Below are positions 15,897 through 26,285 of a DNA stretch of 64,000 nt, piece after piece. The DNA is taken from contig JADJZJ010000026.1 of assembly GCA_016715765.1 (NCBI GenBank), forward strand, positions 31,303-95,302, in the 5' to 3' direction. The position numbers and the translations under genes were made by a program. Source of the DNA: Opitutaceae bacterium (GTDB taxonomy: Bacteria; Verrucomicrobiota; Verrucomicrobiia; Opitutales; Opitutaceae). Position 1 is the stretch's first letter. Each line of letters begins with the position of its first letter. The notes beneath the pieces were generated by a model. It had not been told where the DNA came from and did no database searches. It worked only from the letters and a program-made list of their open reading frames with translations.

Positions 15897-17863
15897 ATGG
15901 CCGGCCATTCCCCAGACCAGTCGGGCAGCCTGCTCGAGTCCCACAAGGGCTACGATCCGCGCGTCATCCTGTTTTATTTCATCATCGCCCTCCTGCTCTG
16001 CGTCCTCGCCGGCGGCATCGCCTTCCAGCAGCTGTTCAAGGCCGACGTCCACCACGACCGCGAGCGCATGCAGAGCCAGCGGCGCATCCTCGTCCCGGGT
16101 CCGCGCGGCAACCTCTACGACCGCGATGGCCGCCTCCTCGTCGGCAACCGGCCGCGCTTTGCGGCCGTGCTCTACCTCGACGAACTCCGCAGCGAGTTCC
16201 GCCGCGAGTACATCCGCATCCGGAAGAATTACCGCGAGTCCGGCGACAAGGACGTCCCCACGTCCTCGCAGATGGAGCAGCTCGCCCGCACCAGCGTGGT
16301 GCAGCGGTACCTCGACCAGGTGAACGACATCCTGCGCCGCAACGACCAGGTCAACCCCCGGAACCTGCGGAACCATTTCGCCCGCGAACTCCTCCTGCCC
16401 TACACGCTGCGCGACGACCTGGAGGCGGCCGACTACGCCCGGCTGCTCGAGAGCCTCCCGGTGCAGTCGCCGCTGCAGGTCTACACCTCCAGCACGCGCT
16501 ACTACCCGTACGGCTCCGCCGCGGCCCACACCCTGGGCTACGTGGCCATCGATCCCGATTTCGAGGCGCAGGATTTCCCCGGCGAGGACCTCACCACCTT
16601 CAAGATGAAGGGCAGCGTCGGCCGCGCCGGCCTGGAGCAGAAGTTCGACGCGCAGCTGCAGGGCGAGCCCGGCGGCACGATTTTCCGCGTCGATCCCTCG
16701 GGCTACAAAATCAACCCGCCGCTCGAGCGCCGTTTGCCGGTGCAGGGCCGGAACCTCACCATCAGCCTCGACATCGACCTGCAGCTGGCCGCGGAGAAAA
16801 AGATGACCGATACCGAGATGGCCGGCGCCGCCGTGGCGCTGGATGTCGCGACGGGCGAGGTGCTGGTGCTCGCCAGCAAGCCCGACTACGACCTCAACGA
16901 CTTCACCCCGCGCCTCAGTTTCGCCAAGGCCGCCGAGATCAACGAAAAGGGTGCGTGGTACCCCCGCGCCATCCAGGGCACCTATGCCACGGGTTCGGCG
17001 TTCAAGATCCTCACCTCCATCGCCGGCCTGCGCAGCGGCGCCATTCTGCCCGACACGAAGGTGGACTGCCCCGGCTACTACCTTGTCGGCAGCCGGCGCT
17101 TCGCCTGTCACGACGGCCATGCCCACGGCCTGATCGACTACCGCACCGCCGTGGAAAAGAGCTGCAATGTCTTCTTCTACAAATACGGCCTCGAGATCGG
17201 ACCCGATCTCATCGCCGCCGAGGGCCGCCGCTTCACCTCGACCGGCCGACGGGCATCGAGCTCGCCCACGAAACCCCGTCGATGATTGTCCCCGACCCCG
17301 ATTGGAAACTGCGCACCCAAAAGGAGCGCTGGTTCCCCGGCGACACGGCCAATCTCTCCATCGGCCAGGGTTTTCTCCGCGTCACGCCGCTCCAAATGGC
17401 GTCTTTCATCGCCTCCGTCGCCCGCAATCAGATTCATACTCCGCCCACCCTGATCCACGATCCGAAGCGTGCGCGCCTCAACACCGAGCCCATCGGACTC
17501 CCGGCAGAAAGCTATGCCGCCCTGCTCGAAGGCATGGAGCGGGTCACGCAGAGCGGAGGCACGGCCAAATTCTTCGCGCTGCCCTTCATGCACATTTCCG
17601 GCCTGCGCATCGCCGGCAAGACCGGCACGGCCCAGAAACGCACCGAAAAGGGCACGGTCAATTTCGCCTGGTTCATCTGCTTTGCACCGATCGAGAAACC
17701 CGAGATCGCCATCGCCGTCATGATCGAGGGTGACACCCCCGGCGAAGAAGCCGGCGGCGGCACCTACTCCGCACCCGTGGCCCACGCCATCCTGAAGACC
17801 TGGTGGGAAAAGAAAAACCGGCCTGCGACGACGGCGTTCAGCCCGTTCAAGAAGCCGGAGTGA
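15897..17863 (+). CDS. mrdA: Penicillin-binding protein 2 (elongasome transpeptidase), apparent frameshift
   Basis: Two frames together encode one PBP2 of about 655 residues. The first frame has a membrane anchor (about 23-45), the dimerisation/pedestal domain and transpeptidase motifs SAFK (367-370) and SCN (422-424). It derails after GRRF at 17234 and ends at 17285. The other frame continues from 17237 with HLDRPTGIEL and carries the KTGTAQ box to 17863. One extra C after 17234 (TTC-CAC for TTC-AC) would restore a single frame. PBP2 cross-links lateral-wall peptidoglycan and is normally essential in rods, so a sequencing error is as likely as a true lesion. No rodA follows. Confidence 0.9.
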
Positions 17864-17881
17864 GCGGAGCGGGACGGGGCG

Positions 17882-18180
17882 GAGAACGCTCAACGTTTAA
17901 CTTTTAACGCTTAACGCTCAAGTATCGGGTTGTGTAGCTACGAGCGTGAGCGAGTGGATGGGAAACGCTGAACGTCGAACGCTGAAGGTCAGGCAACGCA
18001 AGGTAGCTACGAGCGTGAGCGAGTGGAGCCTTGTCCCTTTGTAGGGCTGGACCTTGGTCCAGCCTCGAATACGTAACTGGCAGCGCTGCAATAACAGGCG
18101 TCACCAAGGTGACGCCCTACAGGGCGGAATTCAGCACTTCAGCGTTCAGCGTTTAGAAGTTCAGCGTTCAACGTTCGCGC
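17882..18180. repeat. Repeat cluster between mrdA and the transglutaminase gene
   Basis: This 297-bp convergent gap has no gene. It contains AACGTTTAACTTTTAACG-type sequence (17890-17921), two direct copies starting GTAGCTACGAGCGTGAGCGA (17934-17957 and 18003-18026), the 80-bp two-hairpin unit at 18041-18120 (arms GGCTGGACC/GGTCCAGCC and GTCACC/GGTGAC) and a run of TTCAGCGTT-like repeats (18129-18180) that enters the 3' end of the transglutaminase gene. Confidence 0.8.
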
Positions 18181-20362
18181 GGCGCCTCGCCGCGCGCCTC
18201 GCCTTCCTCCACACCGCCGCCGGCTCCGGCCAGCCCGCCGGCGCCCCGTAGCGCAGCCGCTGCAAATCCGCCACCACGGCGGGATCCGCCTCCACTCCGC
18301 GCAGCCGCGCCAGCCAGCGCCCGGCCTTGCGCCGCACGGGATCTTCGCGCCGGGCATGCCGGCCGTGAAACAGCCGCCACATCGCCGGACGGAACCTCCA
18401 GCCCAGCCACGCGACTCCGCCCAGCGCGGCCAGCACCGCCAGCCAGCGTCCCGCCCGCGCCAGATCCCAGGGCGAGGCAAGCCAGGCCTTGAGCCTCGCC
18501 ACCCCGCGCTCCAACGCCTGCCGCAGCCGCCGCCCCGTCTCCTGCGTCGCGGTCTTCACCGCCTTCAGGGTCTCCTCCTGCGTGCGCTGGTCGAAATTGA
18601 CGATCCGCCGGTACCAAAACACCCGCAGGCTGTCGAGGCGGGCTGACCAGCTCCGGTCCACGCGCGCCGTCTGCCCCGCCGCCGGCCCCGTCTGCTCCGC
18701 CCCCGCCGCCACGGCCCCCGGGGTCGGATCCACCCGGCGCCAGCTGGCCGTCGCCGGGTCGAAGACCTCGCACCAAGCGTGGGCGTCGGAATTGCGGAGG
18801 GTGAAATTGTTACTGAAGCCGTTCCAGCTGCCGCCCTTGAACCCTGTGACGATCCGGGCCGGATAACCGGCTTCGCGGGCGAGCAGCACCAGCGCCCCGG
18901 CGAACAGCTCGCAATGCCCGGGCTCCCGGGAATCCAGCCAGCGCACGAGCGAATCGCCGGCTCCGGCCGGCACCCGCGATTGCAGCGAGTAACGGTGCCG
19001 CGCCGCCAGCCAGGCACTGGCCTTGACGCCAAACTCATCCGCGCCGGATTCCCGGCCGCCCCTGATCTCGGCGACGACTCGCGCCAGCACGGCCCGGTCC
19101 GGTTCCGTGAGTTGCAGCCGGAGTTGCGGCATCTCCGCCGCCCCGGCTTCCGCCGCCAGGCCCAGCCGGTTCGCCAGACCCGGATCCGGCAGCACCCCGG
19201 CCTGCGTCATGCCCTCGACCCGGTACGCCGTCATCGAGACGGGTTCGTCCCGCAGCGCGACGAGGCCGAGCCGGTCCGCAAAGCGGAAATTCTGCCGCTC
19301 GCGAAAGCGGAGCATCTCAAACGTCCCGAGCAGCGGCAGGTAGCGGCTGACGCCCGCCTCCAGGTAAAAGGTCCAGTAAACCGACTCCCCGCGCCGCGCC
19401 CGGGCAATGCCCCGCAACTGCGCATCCGACCGCTCGGCCGAAAATGTTTCCAGGCGCAGCGCCGGCGAAATCCGGAACGAACCCTCCCGGTAATCGTCCA
19501 GCACCACCATGCGCCAGTAGGGCTCGGCGGGAATGCGGGTCGGATCCGACACGTCCACGCTCACCGCCACGCTGTTGTCCTGCTGGATGTCCGTGACGTC
19601 GCCGAACTTGATGCTGTCGGAAAACCCCGTGCGGGCCTTCTTCGTCATGAACCGTTCCAGGAACAGGCTGTTCTCCAGCTGGAACCGGGGGATGGCCAGG
19701 AACAGCAGGGCCGAGACGGCCACCACGCCCATGAACAGCAGCGAACCCAGCGCGACCACCCGCCAGTCCAGCACCTCGCGCACCCGGCGCAGCAGGCGCC
19801 CCCAATGCGCATGCACCGCCCAGGCTGGCGGTCCGTCCGCCGGCGCGACCGCGGCCGCCATCGTCCGGTCGCCGGCCGGCGGCACCTCGGTAAGCGTGAT
19901 CACCAGCAGGAATCCGAGCGCGCAGGCCGTGAAGGCGAGGATCTGCGCGGCAAACGCCAGCGACACGGTCAGCACGCCCGCCACCACGATGAGAAACAGG
20001 CCCAGCACGATGATCTGCAGGTCATCGCGCCGCTTGCGGTAGCTGATGCCGCGGTACAGCAGCAGCAGGATGTCGAGCCGCACGATCGGGGGCAGCACCT
20101 CCTTGGTCAGGTAAAGGTCCCCCGCAAAAAAGATCACGATGGCCGGGAACGCCAGCCGGTGCACCCACGACGGCACGCGCGCCGGGAGGGTCGGACGCGC
20201 GATCACCAGCGCCACCGCGGCGGCCGTCACGGCCGTGAGCGTCCATGCGTCGATCTCCATGTACAGGACGGTGACCGCCGACAGCAGCACGAGCAGGCCG
20301 CCGAGCAGCCACTTGAGCTGCGCGAGCTCCTCGGAGTTAAGCTGAGGCCGCTTTGGTGCCAT
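18161..20362 (-). CDS. Transglutaminase-like membrane protein (TgpA type, DUF3488-transglutaminase)
   Basis: 733 residues. About six membrane segments fill residues 17-225, followed by a periplasmic transglutaminase domain with catalytic Cys484 (PGHCELFAGA), His528 (SDAHAWCEVF) and Asp545 (WRRVDPTPG), then another membrane segment near 646-666 and a basic cytoplasmic tail. This is the TgpA architecture. The gene overlaps the DUF58 gene by 26 bp and closes a moxR-DUF58-transglutaminase operon, a set widely conserved but of poorly defined role in envelope protein processing. The extreme C-terminus overlaps repeat DNA and may be unusual. Confidence 0.92.
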   Translation of the reverse strand: MAPKRPQLNSEELAQLKWLLGGLLVLLSAVTVLYMEIDAWTLTAVTAAAVALVIARPTLPARVPSWVHRLAFPAIVIFFAGDLYLTKEVLPPIVRLDILLLLYRGISYRKRRDDLQIIVLGLFLIVVAGVLTVSLAFAAQILAFTACALGFLLVITLTEVPPAGDRTMAAAVAPADGPPAWAVHAHWGRLLRRVREVLDWRVVALGSLLFMGVVAVSALLFLAIPRFQLENSLFLERFMTKKARTGFSDSIKFGDVTDIQQDNSVAVSVDVSDPTRIPAEPYWRMVVLDDYREGSFRISPALRLETFSAERSDAQLRGIARARRGESVYWTFYLEAGVSRYLPLLGTFEMLRFRERQNFRFADRLGLVALRDEPVSMTAYRVEGMTQAGVLPDPGLANRLGLAAEAGAAEMPQLRLQLTEPDRAVLARVVAEIRGGRESGADEFGVKASAWLAARHRYSLQSRVPAGAGDSLVRWLDSREPGHCELFAGALVLLAREAGYPARIVTGFKGGSWNGFSNNFTLRNSDAHAWCEVFDPATASWRRVDPTPGAVAAGAEQTGPAAGQTARVDRSWSARLDSLRVFWYRRIVNFDQRTQEETLKAVKTATQETGRRLRQALERGVARLKAWLASPWDLARAGRWLAVLAALGGVAWLGWRFRPAMWRLFHGRHARREDPVRRKAGRWLARLRGVEADPAVVADLQRLRYGAPAGWPEPAAVWRKARRAARRRANVER

Positions 20363-21614
20363 CGACGTAGGCGACGACCCCGCGCGCGCCGTCGGGCGCG
20401 AAGGTCATCAGGTTGCGGTTGCCGCCGCCCGCGTGGAAGGCGCCACGCTCGCTGCGCGCGCCGGGTTCCGGCACGCGTCCGCCCTCCGGCACCGGCGGCA
20501 CCGCCGCCAGCCGGTCGAGGAAGGCCTCCAGGTCGTGCACGCTGCGCACGGCCAGCGGCGACCCGTCATCGATCGCCACGCGGATCAGCTGCCCGCAGCG
20601 GAACAGATCCTCCGCCAGGGTGGCGACGAGACTGAGGCCGAGTTCGAACTGCTCGGGCCGCGTCCACAGCGCGGCATCCGTGCGCAGCCACAGGGAATAG
20701 CCCTCGGAACTCTCCGCCGTGAACTGGCGCACCACCAGCTGGCCGGTCCGGGCGCTGGCCTTCCAGTGGATCAACCGGTGCGAGTCCCCGTTGGCGTAGC
20801 GCCGCAGCGACAGGAGATCCCCGCCGCTGCCGGCGCGCTCAAGCTGCTCGCCGCCGGACGGCCGCCGGGCGCCGGCCGCCCCGTGCCGGCGGTACTCGAC
20901 CGGCGCGGGCCACACGGTCACCTCGTGCGCCGCGTCGGAGGCGAGGCTCTTGCTGAGAAATCCGAACGGAAACAGCGAACCCACGCCGGCCAGCTCGATG
21001 CGCCACTGCCCGCGCCGCGGCGGCACCAGGGTCCATTCGACCTGCGCGCTGCCCTGCGGATCGAGCCGCGAGCTCAGGTGCAGCCGGGCGCTCGCGCTGG
21101 CCTGGCCGGCCTTCGCCAGCATGGCCCGCACATCCCGGCCCTTGGCGGTGAAGGTGCTCTCCGCCTTCGCGGGCGCGAGGTCCGCCGGCCGGGCCGCGAG
21201 ATCGAACCACAGTCCGTAGGTGGGCAGGAAGCGCTTGCGGTTGTCCAGGTCGACCGCGACCACGGCCGCCTGCCCGACCCGCCACGGCGGCGTGAACCGC
21301 AGCCGCCAGCGGACCTTGGAAAAGTTCAGCCACGACAGCACCCCGCTGAGGATCAGGCAGGCGAGCAGCAGCGAGAGGGTGATGAACAGGATGTTGTTGG
21401 CGGAGTTGTAGGCCGCCGAGCCGATGCCCAGCGACAGCAGGGTCAGCAGGGTCCCGGGCACGGTCAGCATGATCCGCTGCCCGCGCTGCGGAAACACCAG
21501 CGCCCAGAGCAACCGGTTCCAGGTAAAGCGGCGCTTGCGCCCGCCATGACCGGGACCCGACCAGTCGGCGGAACCGTTCCGGGGTGCATCGATGGCGTTC
21601 AGGCTGGCGGGCAT
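20337..21614 (-). CDS. DUF58 domain-containing protein
   Basis: 425 residues. Two membrane segments near 50-95 precede a beta-rich region and the DUF58 signature GGDLLSLRRYANGDSHRLIHW (about 265-285), which resembles a VWA-like fold with a conserved D-x-R-x-I-x-W core. DUF58 proteins occur with MoxR ATPases and are thought to be their substrates or adaptors. The 26-bp overlap with the downstream transglutaminase gene indicates translational coupling. Confidence 0.92.
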   Translation of the reverse strand: MPASLNAIDAPRNGSADWSGPGHGGRKRRFTWNRLLWALVFPQRGQRIMLTVPGTLLTLLSLGIGSAAYNSANNILFITLSLLLACLILSGVLSWLNFSKVRWRLRFTPPWRVGQAAVVAVDLDNRKRFLPTYGLWFDLAARPADLAPAKAESTFTAKGRDVRAMLAKAGQASASARLHLSSRLDPQGSAQVEWTLVPPRRGQWRIELAGVGSLFPFGFLSKSLASDAAHEVTVWPAPVEYRRHGAAGARRPSGGEQLERAGSGGDLLSLRRYANGDSHRLIHWKASARTGQLVVRQFTAESSEGYSLWLRTDAALWTRPEQFELGLSLVATLAEDLFRCGQLIRVAIDDGSPLAVRSVHDLEAFLDRLAAVPPVPEGGRVPEPGARSERGAFHAGGGNRNLMTFAPDGARGVVAYVDGTKAASA

Positions 21615-21661
21615 GGAGTTGGATAATCGATCGGATCAGCCTTAGTCGGACTCATGCCGTT

Positions 21662-21785
21662 GAACCACAGATGCACACAGATAAACACAGATGATTTGCC
21701 TCACCGCATGGTGTACCGAAACCCAAACCATGACTTTTGTAATCCATTCTGATCTGTGTTCATCTGTGTCTATCTGTGGTTTCCA
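21662..21785. repeat. CACAGAT/ATCTGTG inverted repeat
   Basis: Arms rich in CACAGAT at about 21664-21693 and ATCTGTG at about 21750-21782 form a long-spacer inverted repeat between moxR and the DUF58 gene, the same family as 9261-9468 and 56194-56345. At 222 bp this is the only sizeable gap inside the operon. Confidence 0.8.
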
Positions 21786-21836
21786 ACGGGATTGTTCCGG
21801 CTAAGCGGTCCGATCCGTCAGATGAGAATACTCTCC

Positions 21837-22808
<972 letters not shown>

Positions 22809-22918
22809 GGGCCGCCAGCGTACGGGGAGCCGGCCGGGGCGCAAATGCAAAGCCGGTTTTGCCGGTCGCGGACCGGTTCAGGCTTCCGTCCACCGGTCCG
22901 GTCCGCTTCGCTCCGCCG

Positions 22919-23872
22919 ATGCAGATCGGCCTGGACACCTACTCGCTCCACATCGTGCTGGCCGCCGGGGAATACGACCTGTTCCGGACGCTCGACTGGA
23001 TGGAGGCCCGCGGACTGCAGGGTCTGCAGATCAACATCAACGGTCCGCGCGGCCGCTTCCTCGGCGGCGACCCCGCCGACCGGACCCATGTCCGCCGCGT
23101 GCGCGCGGCTTTGGCCGCGAAAGGTTTCTTCGTGGAGATTGGCGGCAATGAAACCCGGCCGGAAGCCCTGCGCTGGCAACTGGAGCTCTGCGCCGAACTG
23201 GGCGCGGACGTCCTCCGCACCGTGCTGGTCTTCGGCGACGGCCTGGCGAACACCTTCGCCCGGGTGCGGCAGGATCTGGAGGCCGTCCTGCCGGTCGCGA
23301 GCGCGCTGGGCGTGAAGATCGCCCTCGAGAACCACGAGGACATCACCGCCGGCGAACTGCGGCAGTTTCTCGCACTCGTCGACGATCGCTGGATCGGGGC
23401 GTGCCTGGACACCGGCAACGACCTGGCGCTTTACGGCGACCCGGTCGACGCGGCCCGGCACCTGGCGGCCCGGGCGTTCTCCATCCATCTCAAGGACCAC
23501 CGCCTGGTCCGGGTGGCCGGCGAGGTCTTCAGCGTCGGCGTGCCGCTGGGCACGGGTGAAATCGACCTGCCAACGATCATCGGACTCATTCGCCGCGAAA
23601 CCCCGCGGCCACGGCTCCTCATCCAGGATACGACGGGGTATTCCTCTCGGCTCAATCCCTTCAACCGTCGCGACCTGTCGCCGCCGCACGACTATCCGGG
23701 CCTCCCATCGTATCCATCGGTCGCCGCCCTCGAGGCCGACGGCCTCCGGCTGAATCTTTCCGGTCTCGACGCCGCCGGGCTGAGCGCGCTCGCGGCCCGG
23801 CAGTTCCGCATACTCGACCAGGACATCGCCCATGTGCGTCGCGTCCTGGACGGTTTAGCGGACTCTCCCTAA
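22919..23872 (+). CDS. Sugar phosphate isomerase/epimerase family protein (AP endonuclease 2 fold)
   Basis: 317 residues from the ATG at 22919. TIM-barrel xylose isomerase-like protein: it starts MQIGLDTYSLH, and has likely metal ligands in KIALENHED (Glu), GACLDTGND (Asp) and FSIHLKDHRL (His), the usual pattern of this family. Members isomerise or epimerise keto-sugars or inositols. It runs divergently from moxR (110 bp between starts) and convergently overlaps the next gene by 4 bp. Substrate not predictable. Confidence 0.85.
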   Translation: MQIGLDTYSLHIVLAAGEYDLFRTLDWMEARGLQGLQININGPRGRFLGGDPADRTHVRRVRAALAAKGFFVEIGGNETRPEALRWQLELCAELGADVLRTVLVFGDGLANTFARVRQDLEAVLPVASALGVKIALENHEDITAGELRQFLALVDDRWIGACLDTGNDLALYGDPVDAARHLAARAFSIHLKDHRLVRVAGEVFSVGVPLGTGEIDLPTIIGLIRRETPRPRLLIQDTTGYSSRLNPFNRRDLSPPHDYPGLPSYPSVAALEADGLRLNLSGLDAAGLSALAARQFRILDQDIAHVRRVLDGLADSP

Positions 23873-25137
23873 CTACCTTCCGGCACCGCCATCTCCGCGA
23901 GCCAGCTCCGGCGGATGTGCTTCCCCAGCAAAAAGAACTTCCGCTCGGGATACCACAGGATCAGCCCCTCGGACGTGGGCGTAGTGCTCGCATACATCGC
24001 CAGGTCGGCGCGGAGCATCGGCACGCCGCCGTTGTCCATCAGGAACTGCGGCTCGGAAAACCACACGGGCTGCTTCGCCCCCGGCCGGAACAAACCCCGG
24101 ACCAGCCAGATCGGACGCCGGTGCTGCTCACTCTTCATCGGCCCCCAGCCGCCCATGTGGCCGTCATGGTTGTGGAAGAGGAAAATGTATTCGCCCGGGG
24201 CGATTTCGTAGATCGGACACGGACTGCACGGATGCGGCAGCGGCAGGCGGTCATCGGTCTGGCGCAACGCCACCGGCTGCGTCCAGGTCGTGCCGCGGTC
24301 CGGCGATTCCGACCACACGGCATGCCCGGCGTTGGTGCGCATCACGCAGAACAGGCGGCCGTCCGGCAACGGCACGATCGCGGGTTCCTGCACCACGCTC
24401 ACGTCGGGGTGGCCGATGTGGCCGTACCGGAGGGCCTGCCCGTTGGCGCAAATCCAGCTGATGCGCAGGTCGCGCGGCGCGGGATCGTCGTCCACGTTTT
24501 CGAACCGCATGAATTCCACCACCGAGGCCTGCGACCACCAATAGTCCACGCGCTTCGGCCCCGACACGGCCGGGCTGACCCAGCGCGTGAAGCCGGCATA
24601 GTGTTTCCCGTCAAAAAACTTCAGCGGCTTTTGCCAGATGATCCAGTTGGACGGGATACCCACGTCGGGATGATCCCAGGTGCTGCGCGGCATCTGCACG
24701 ACCTGTTCCGCCGACCAGGTCTCGCCGCCATCATCGGAATACCTGCCCGCCATCACGCCGCAGGTGGACATGGCGTAGTCGTGCCGGCCGGTGTAGCGGT
24801 TGTAGTAAAGGTAGATGCGGCCGGATTTAGAAATCAGCGGGAACTGCCAGCTGGCGATGCCGCCGCCGTCGGCCGGGCCGGCCACAAACTTCGGCGCCGT
24901 CCACGTCGCACCATTGTCGCGGCTGCGCGCAAAAACCACGCGCTGGTCCGGCTTGCCCTCGTAGGAGCTCTGCGTCCACACCGCGAACAGCCCGCCGTGC
25001 GGATGCTCCGAGACGAGAAAATGCTCGTTGCCCGTGTCCTGCGTGGAGCTGTCGAGGCTGCGGGGGACATAGACGATGTGGTCCGGATGCGTGCGCTGCA
25101 CTTCGCGTTGCAGGCGGGCGGCGACAAGGGGGTCCAT
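23869..25137 (-). CDS. Exo-alpha-sialidase/BNR-repeat family protein
   Basis: 422 residues from the ATG at 25137. Several Asp-box (BNR) motifs are visible: SRDNGATWTAP, SDDGGETWSAEQ and SPDRGTTWTQP, spaced as in six-bladed sialidase propellers. No signal peptide is seen, which is unusual for a sialidase; many verrucomicrobial and planctomycete members are annotated only as glycoside hydrolase-like. Starts divergently from the gene at 25189 with about 50 bp between, and its stop overlaps that of the isomerase-like gene. True sialidase activity is not implied. Confidence 0.8.
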   Translation of the reverse strand: MDPLVAARLQREVQRTHPDHIVYVPRSLDSSTQDTGNEHFLVSEHPHGGLFAVWTQSSYEGKPDQRVVFARSRDNGATWTAPKFVAGPADGGGIASWQFPLISKSGRIYLYYNRYTGRHDYAMSTCGVMAGRYSDDGGETWSAEQVVQMPRSTWDHPDVGIPSNWIIWQKPLKFFDGKHYAGFTRWVSPAVSGPKRVDYWWSQASVVEFMRFENVDDDPAPRDLRISWICANGQALRYGHIGHPDVSVVQEPAIVPLPDGRLFCVMRTNAGHAVWSESPDRGTTWTQPVALRQTDDRLPLPHPCSPCPIYEIAPGEYIFLFHNHDGHMGGWGPMKSEQHRRPIWLVRGLFRPGAKQPVWFSEPQFLMDNGGVPMLRADLAMYASTTPTSEGLILWYPERKFFLLGKHIRRSWLAEMAVPEGS

Positions 25138-25188
25138 GCTTTTTCTTCGCCTCGAATGGGGCGCAGGGCAATGTTGTTTGTCCTCCGC

Positions 25189-26196
25189 ATGCAACTCGCC
25201 GACGTCCGCGCCGTCATGTACGAACACCTCGGGTCCCTGCGCGATCCGGCCGGTCCGGTCGGCGCCTACCGCGGCGGCCGCGGCCGGAGCGCGGATTTCT
25301 ACTCCTCGCTCGATGCGGCGCTCATGCGTACGCTGATGGGGGAGGATCTCCGCACCTCGCTGCCGCCGGCGGAACGCCGCGCGTGGGCCGGCCATATCAA
25401 TTCCCACCAACGACCCGACGGCACGTTCACCGGCATCTTCACGCACCATTCGCAGCTTCATGCCCACGGCATGGTCATCGGCGCACTGGGCGCCCTGGGC
25501 GAATCCATGCGCCACCGGCACTCGCTCTACGCGCCGTTTGCCGATCCGGGGGCGGTCGCCGGCTGGCTCGCGCGGATCAATTGGGCCGAGCAGTGGACCG
25601 CCTCGCACCTGTTCTGGGGCGGCATGCACTGCTACAGCCTGAGCCGCCACTGCCCGCCCGTCTGGCGCGAGACCGTGTTTGCGTGGCTGGACGCCCATCT
25701 CGACCGCGCCACCGGCTGGTGGGCCAAGGGCATCCCGCACACCGACCGCCATCAGGCCCTCGGCGGCAGCGCCCACATCCTGCCCATCTATCAGCACCAC
25801 GACCGGCCCTTCCCCGCCCCGGAGGCGCTCATCGACAGCATCCTCGCCCTGCAACTGCCCGACACCCGCTGGCTGGACCAGCCCGGGCACTACCCCGTGA
25901 GCTACCTGGAACTCGATGCGCTCTACGCGTTGAAATTCGCCGGAGATCGCGCCCCCGCGCACCGGGGCGGCGATATCCGCGATGCCGTCCGCCGTTTCGG
26001 ACGCTATGTCGAATCGGCCTGGTCCGGCGACCGCGCCACCCTGCTCGCCGGGCACCCGCACGTCCTGCTCGGCCTCGTCGGCACCTTCGGCCTGCTCCAG
26101 CAGCACCTGCCGGACGAGTACGTTGATAGCGTCACGTGGACGGACATCTTCAGCGACCGGCGCTTATACCAGGTGGATGCGGCCACCGCTTTGTAA
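25189..26196 (+). CDS. Conserved hypothetical protein, possible alpha/alpha-barrel fold
   Basis: 335 residues from the ATG at 25189; in-frame ATGs at 25171 and 25156 are alternatives. Not recognised with confidence. It has many Trp/His-rich helical segments such as INWAEQWTASHLFWGGMHCY, GWWAKGIPHTDRHQALGGSA and HILPIYQHHDRPFP, which recall (alpha/alpha)6 glycan-processing or terpene-cyclase-like barrels. No signal peptide or membrane segment. It shares a short divergent promoter region with the sialidase-fold gene, suggesting a linked role in glycan metabolism. Confidence 0.7.
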   Translation: MQLADVRAVMYEHLGSLRDPAGPVGAYRGGRGRSADFYSSLDAALMRTLMGEDLRTSLPPAERRAWAGHINSHQRPDGTFTGIFTHHSQLHAHGMVIGALGALGESMRHRHSLYAPFADPGAVAGWLARINWAEQWTASHLFWGGMHCYSLSRHCPPVWRETVFAWLDAHLDRATGWWAKGIPHTDRHQALGGSAHILPIYQHHDRPFPAPEALIDSILALQLPDTRWLDQPGHYPVSYLELDALYALKFAGDRAPAHRGGDIRDAVRRFGRYVESAWSGDRATLLAGHPHVLLGLVGTFGLLQQHLPDEYVDSVTWTDIFSDRRLYQVDAATAL

Positions 26197-26201
26197 CCCA
26201 A

Positions 26202-26283
26202 GTAGGGCAGGTCTCCGACCTGCCTTCGGAACGTTTCACAGCGGATGGAGCATCAACAAGGCGGGCCGGAACCCGCCCTGCCT
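26202..26283. repeat. Two-hairpin GTAGGGC element with two different arms
   Basis: Left arm GTAGGGCAGGTCTCCGACCT, spacer containing CAGCGGATGGAGC, right arm GGCGGGCCGGAACCCGCC. The arms belong to different palindrome families but the spacer core matches that of the elements at 14137, 32256 and 33625. It lies between convergent genes and could terminate both. Confidence 0.75.
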
Positions 26284-26285
26284 GT

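Noticed and set aside
23869..25137. True secreted sialidase
   Set aside because: BNR boxes are present but no signal peptide and no recognisable FRIP motif near the N-terminus.
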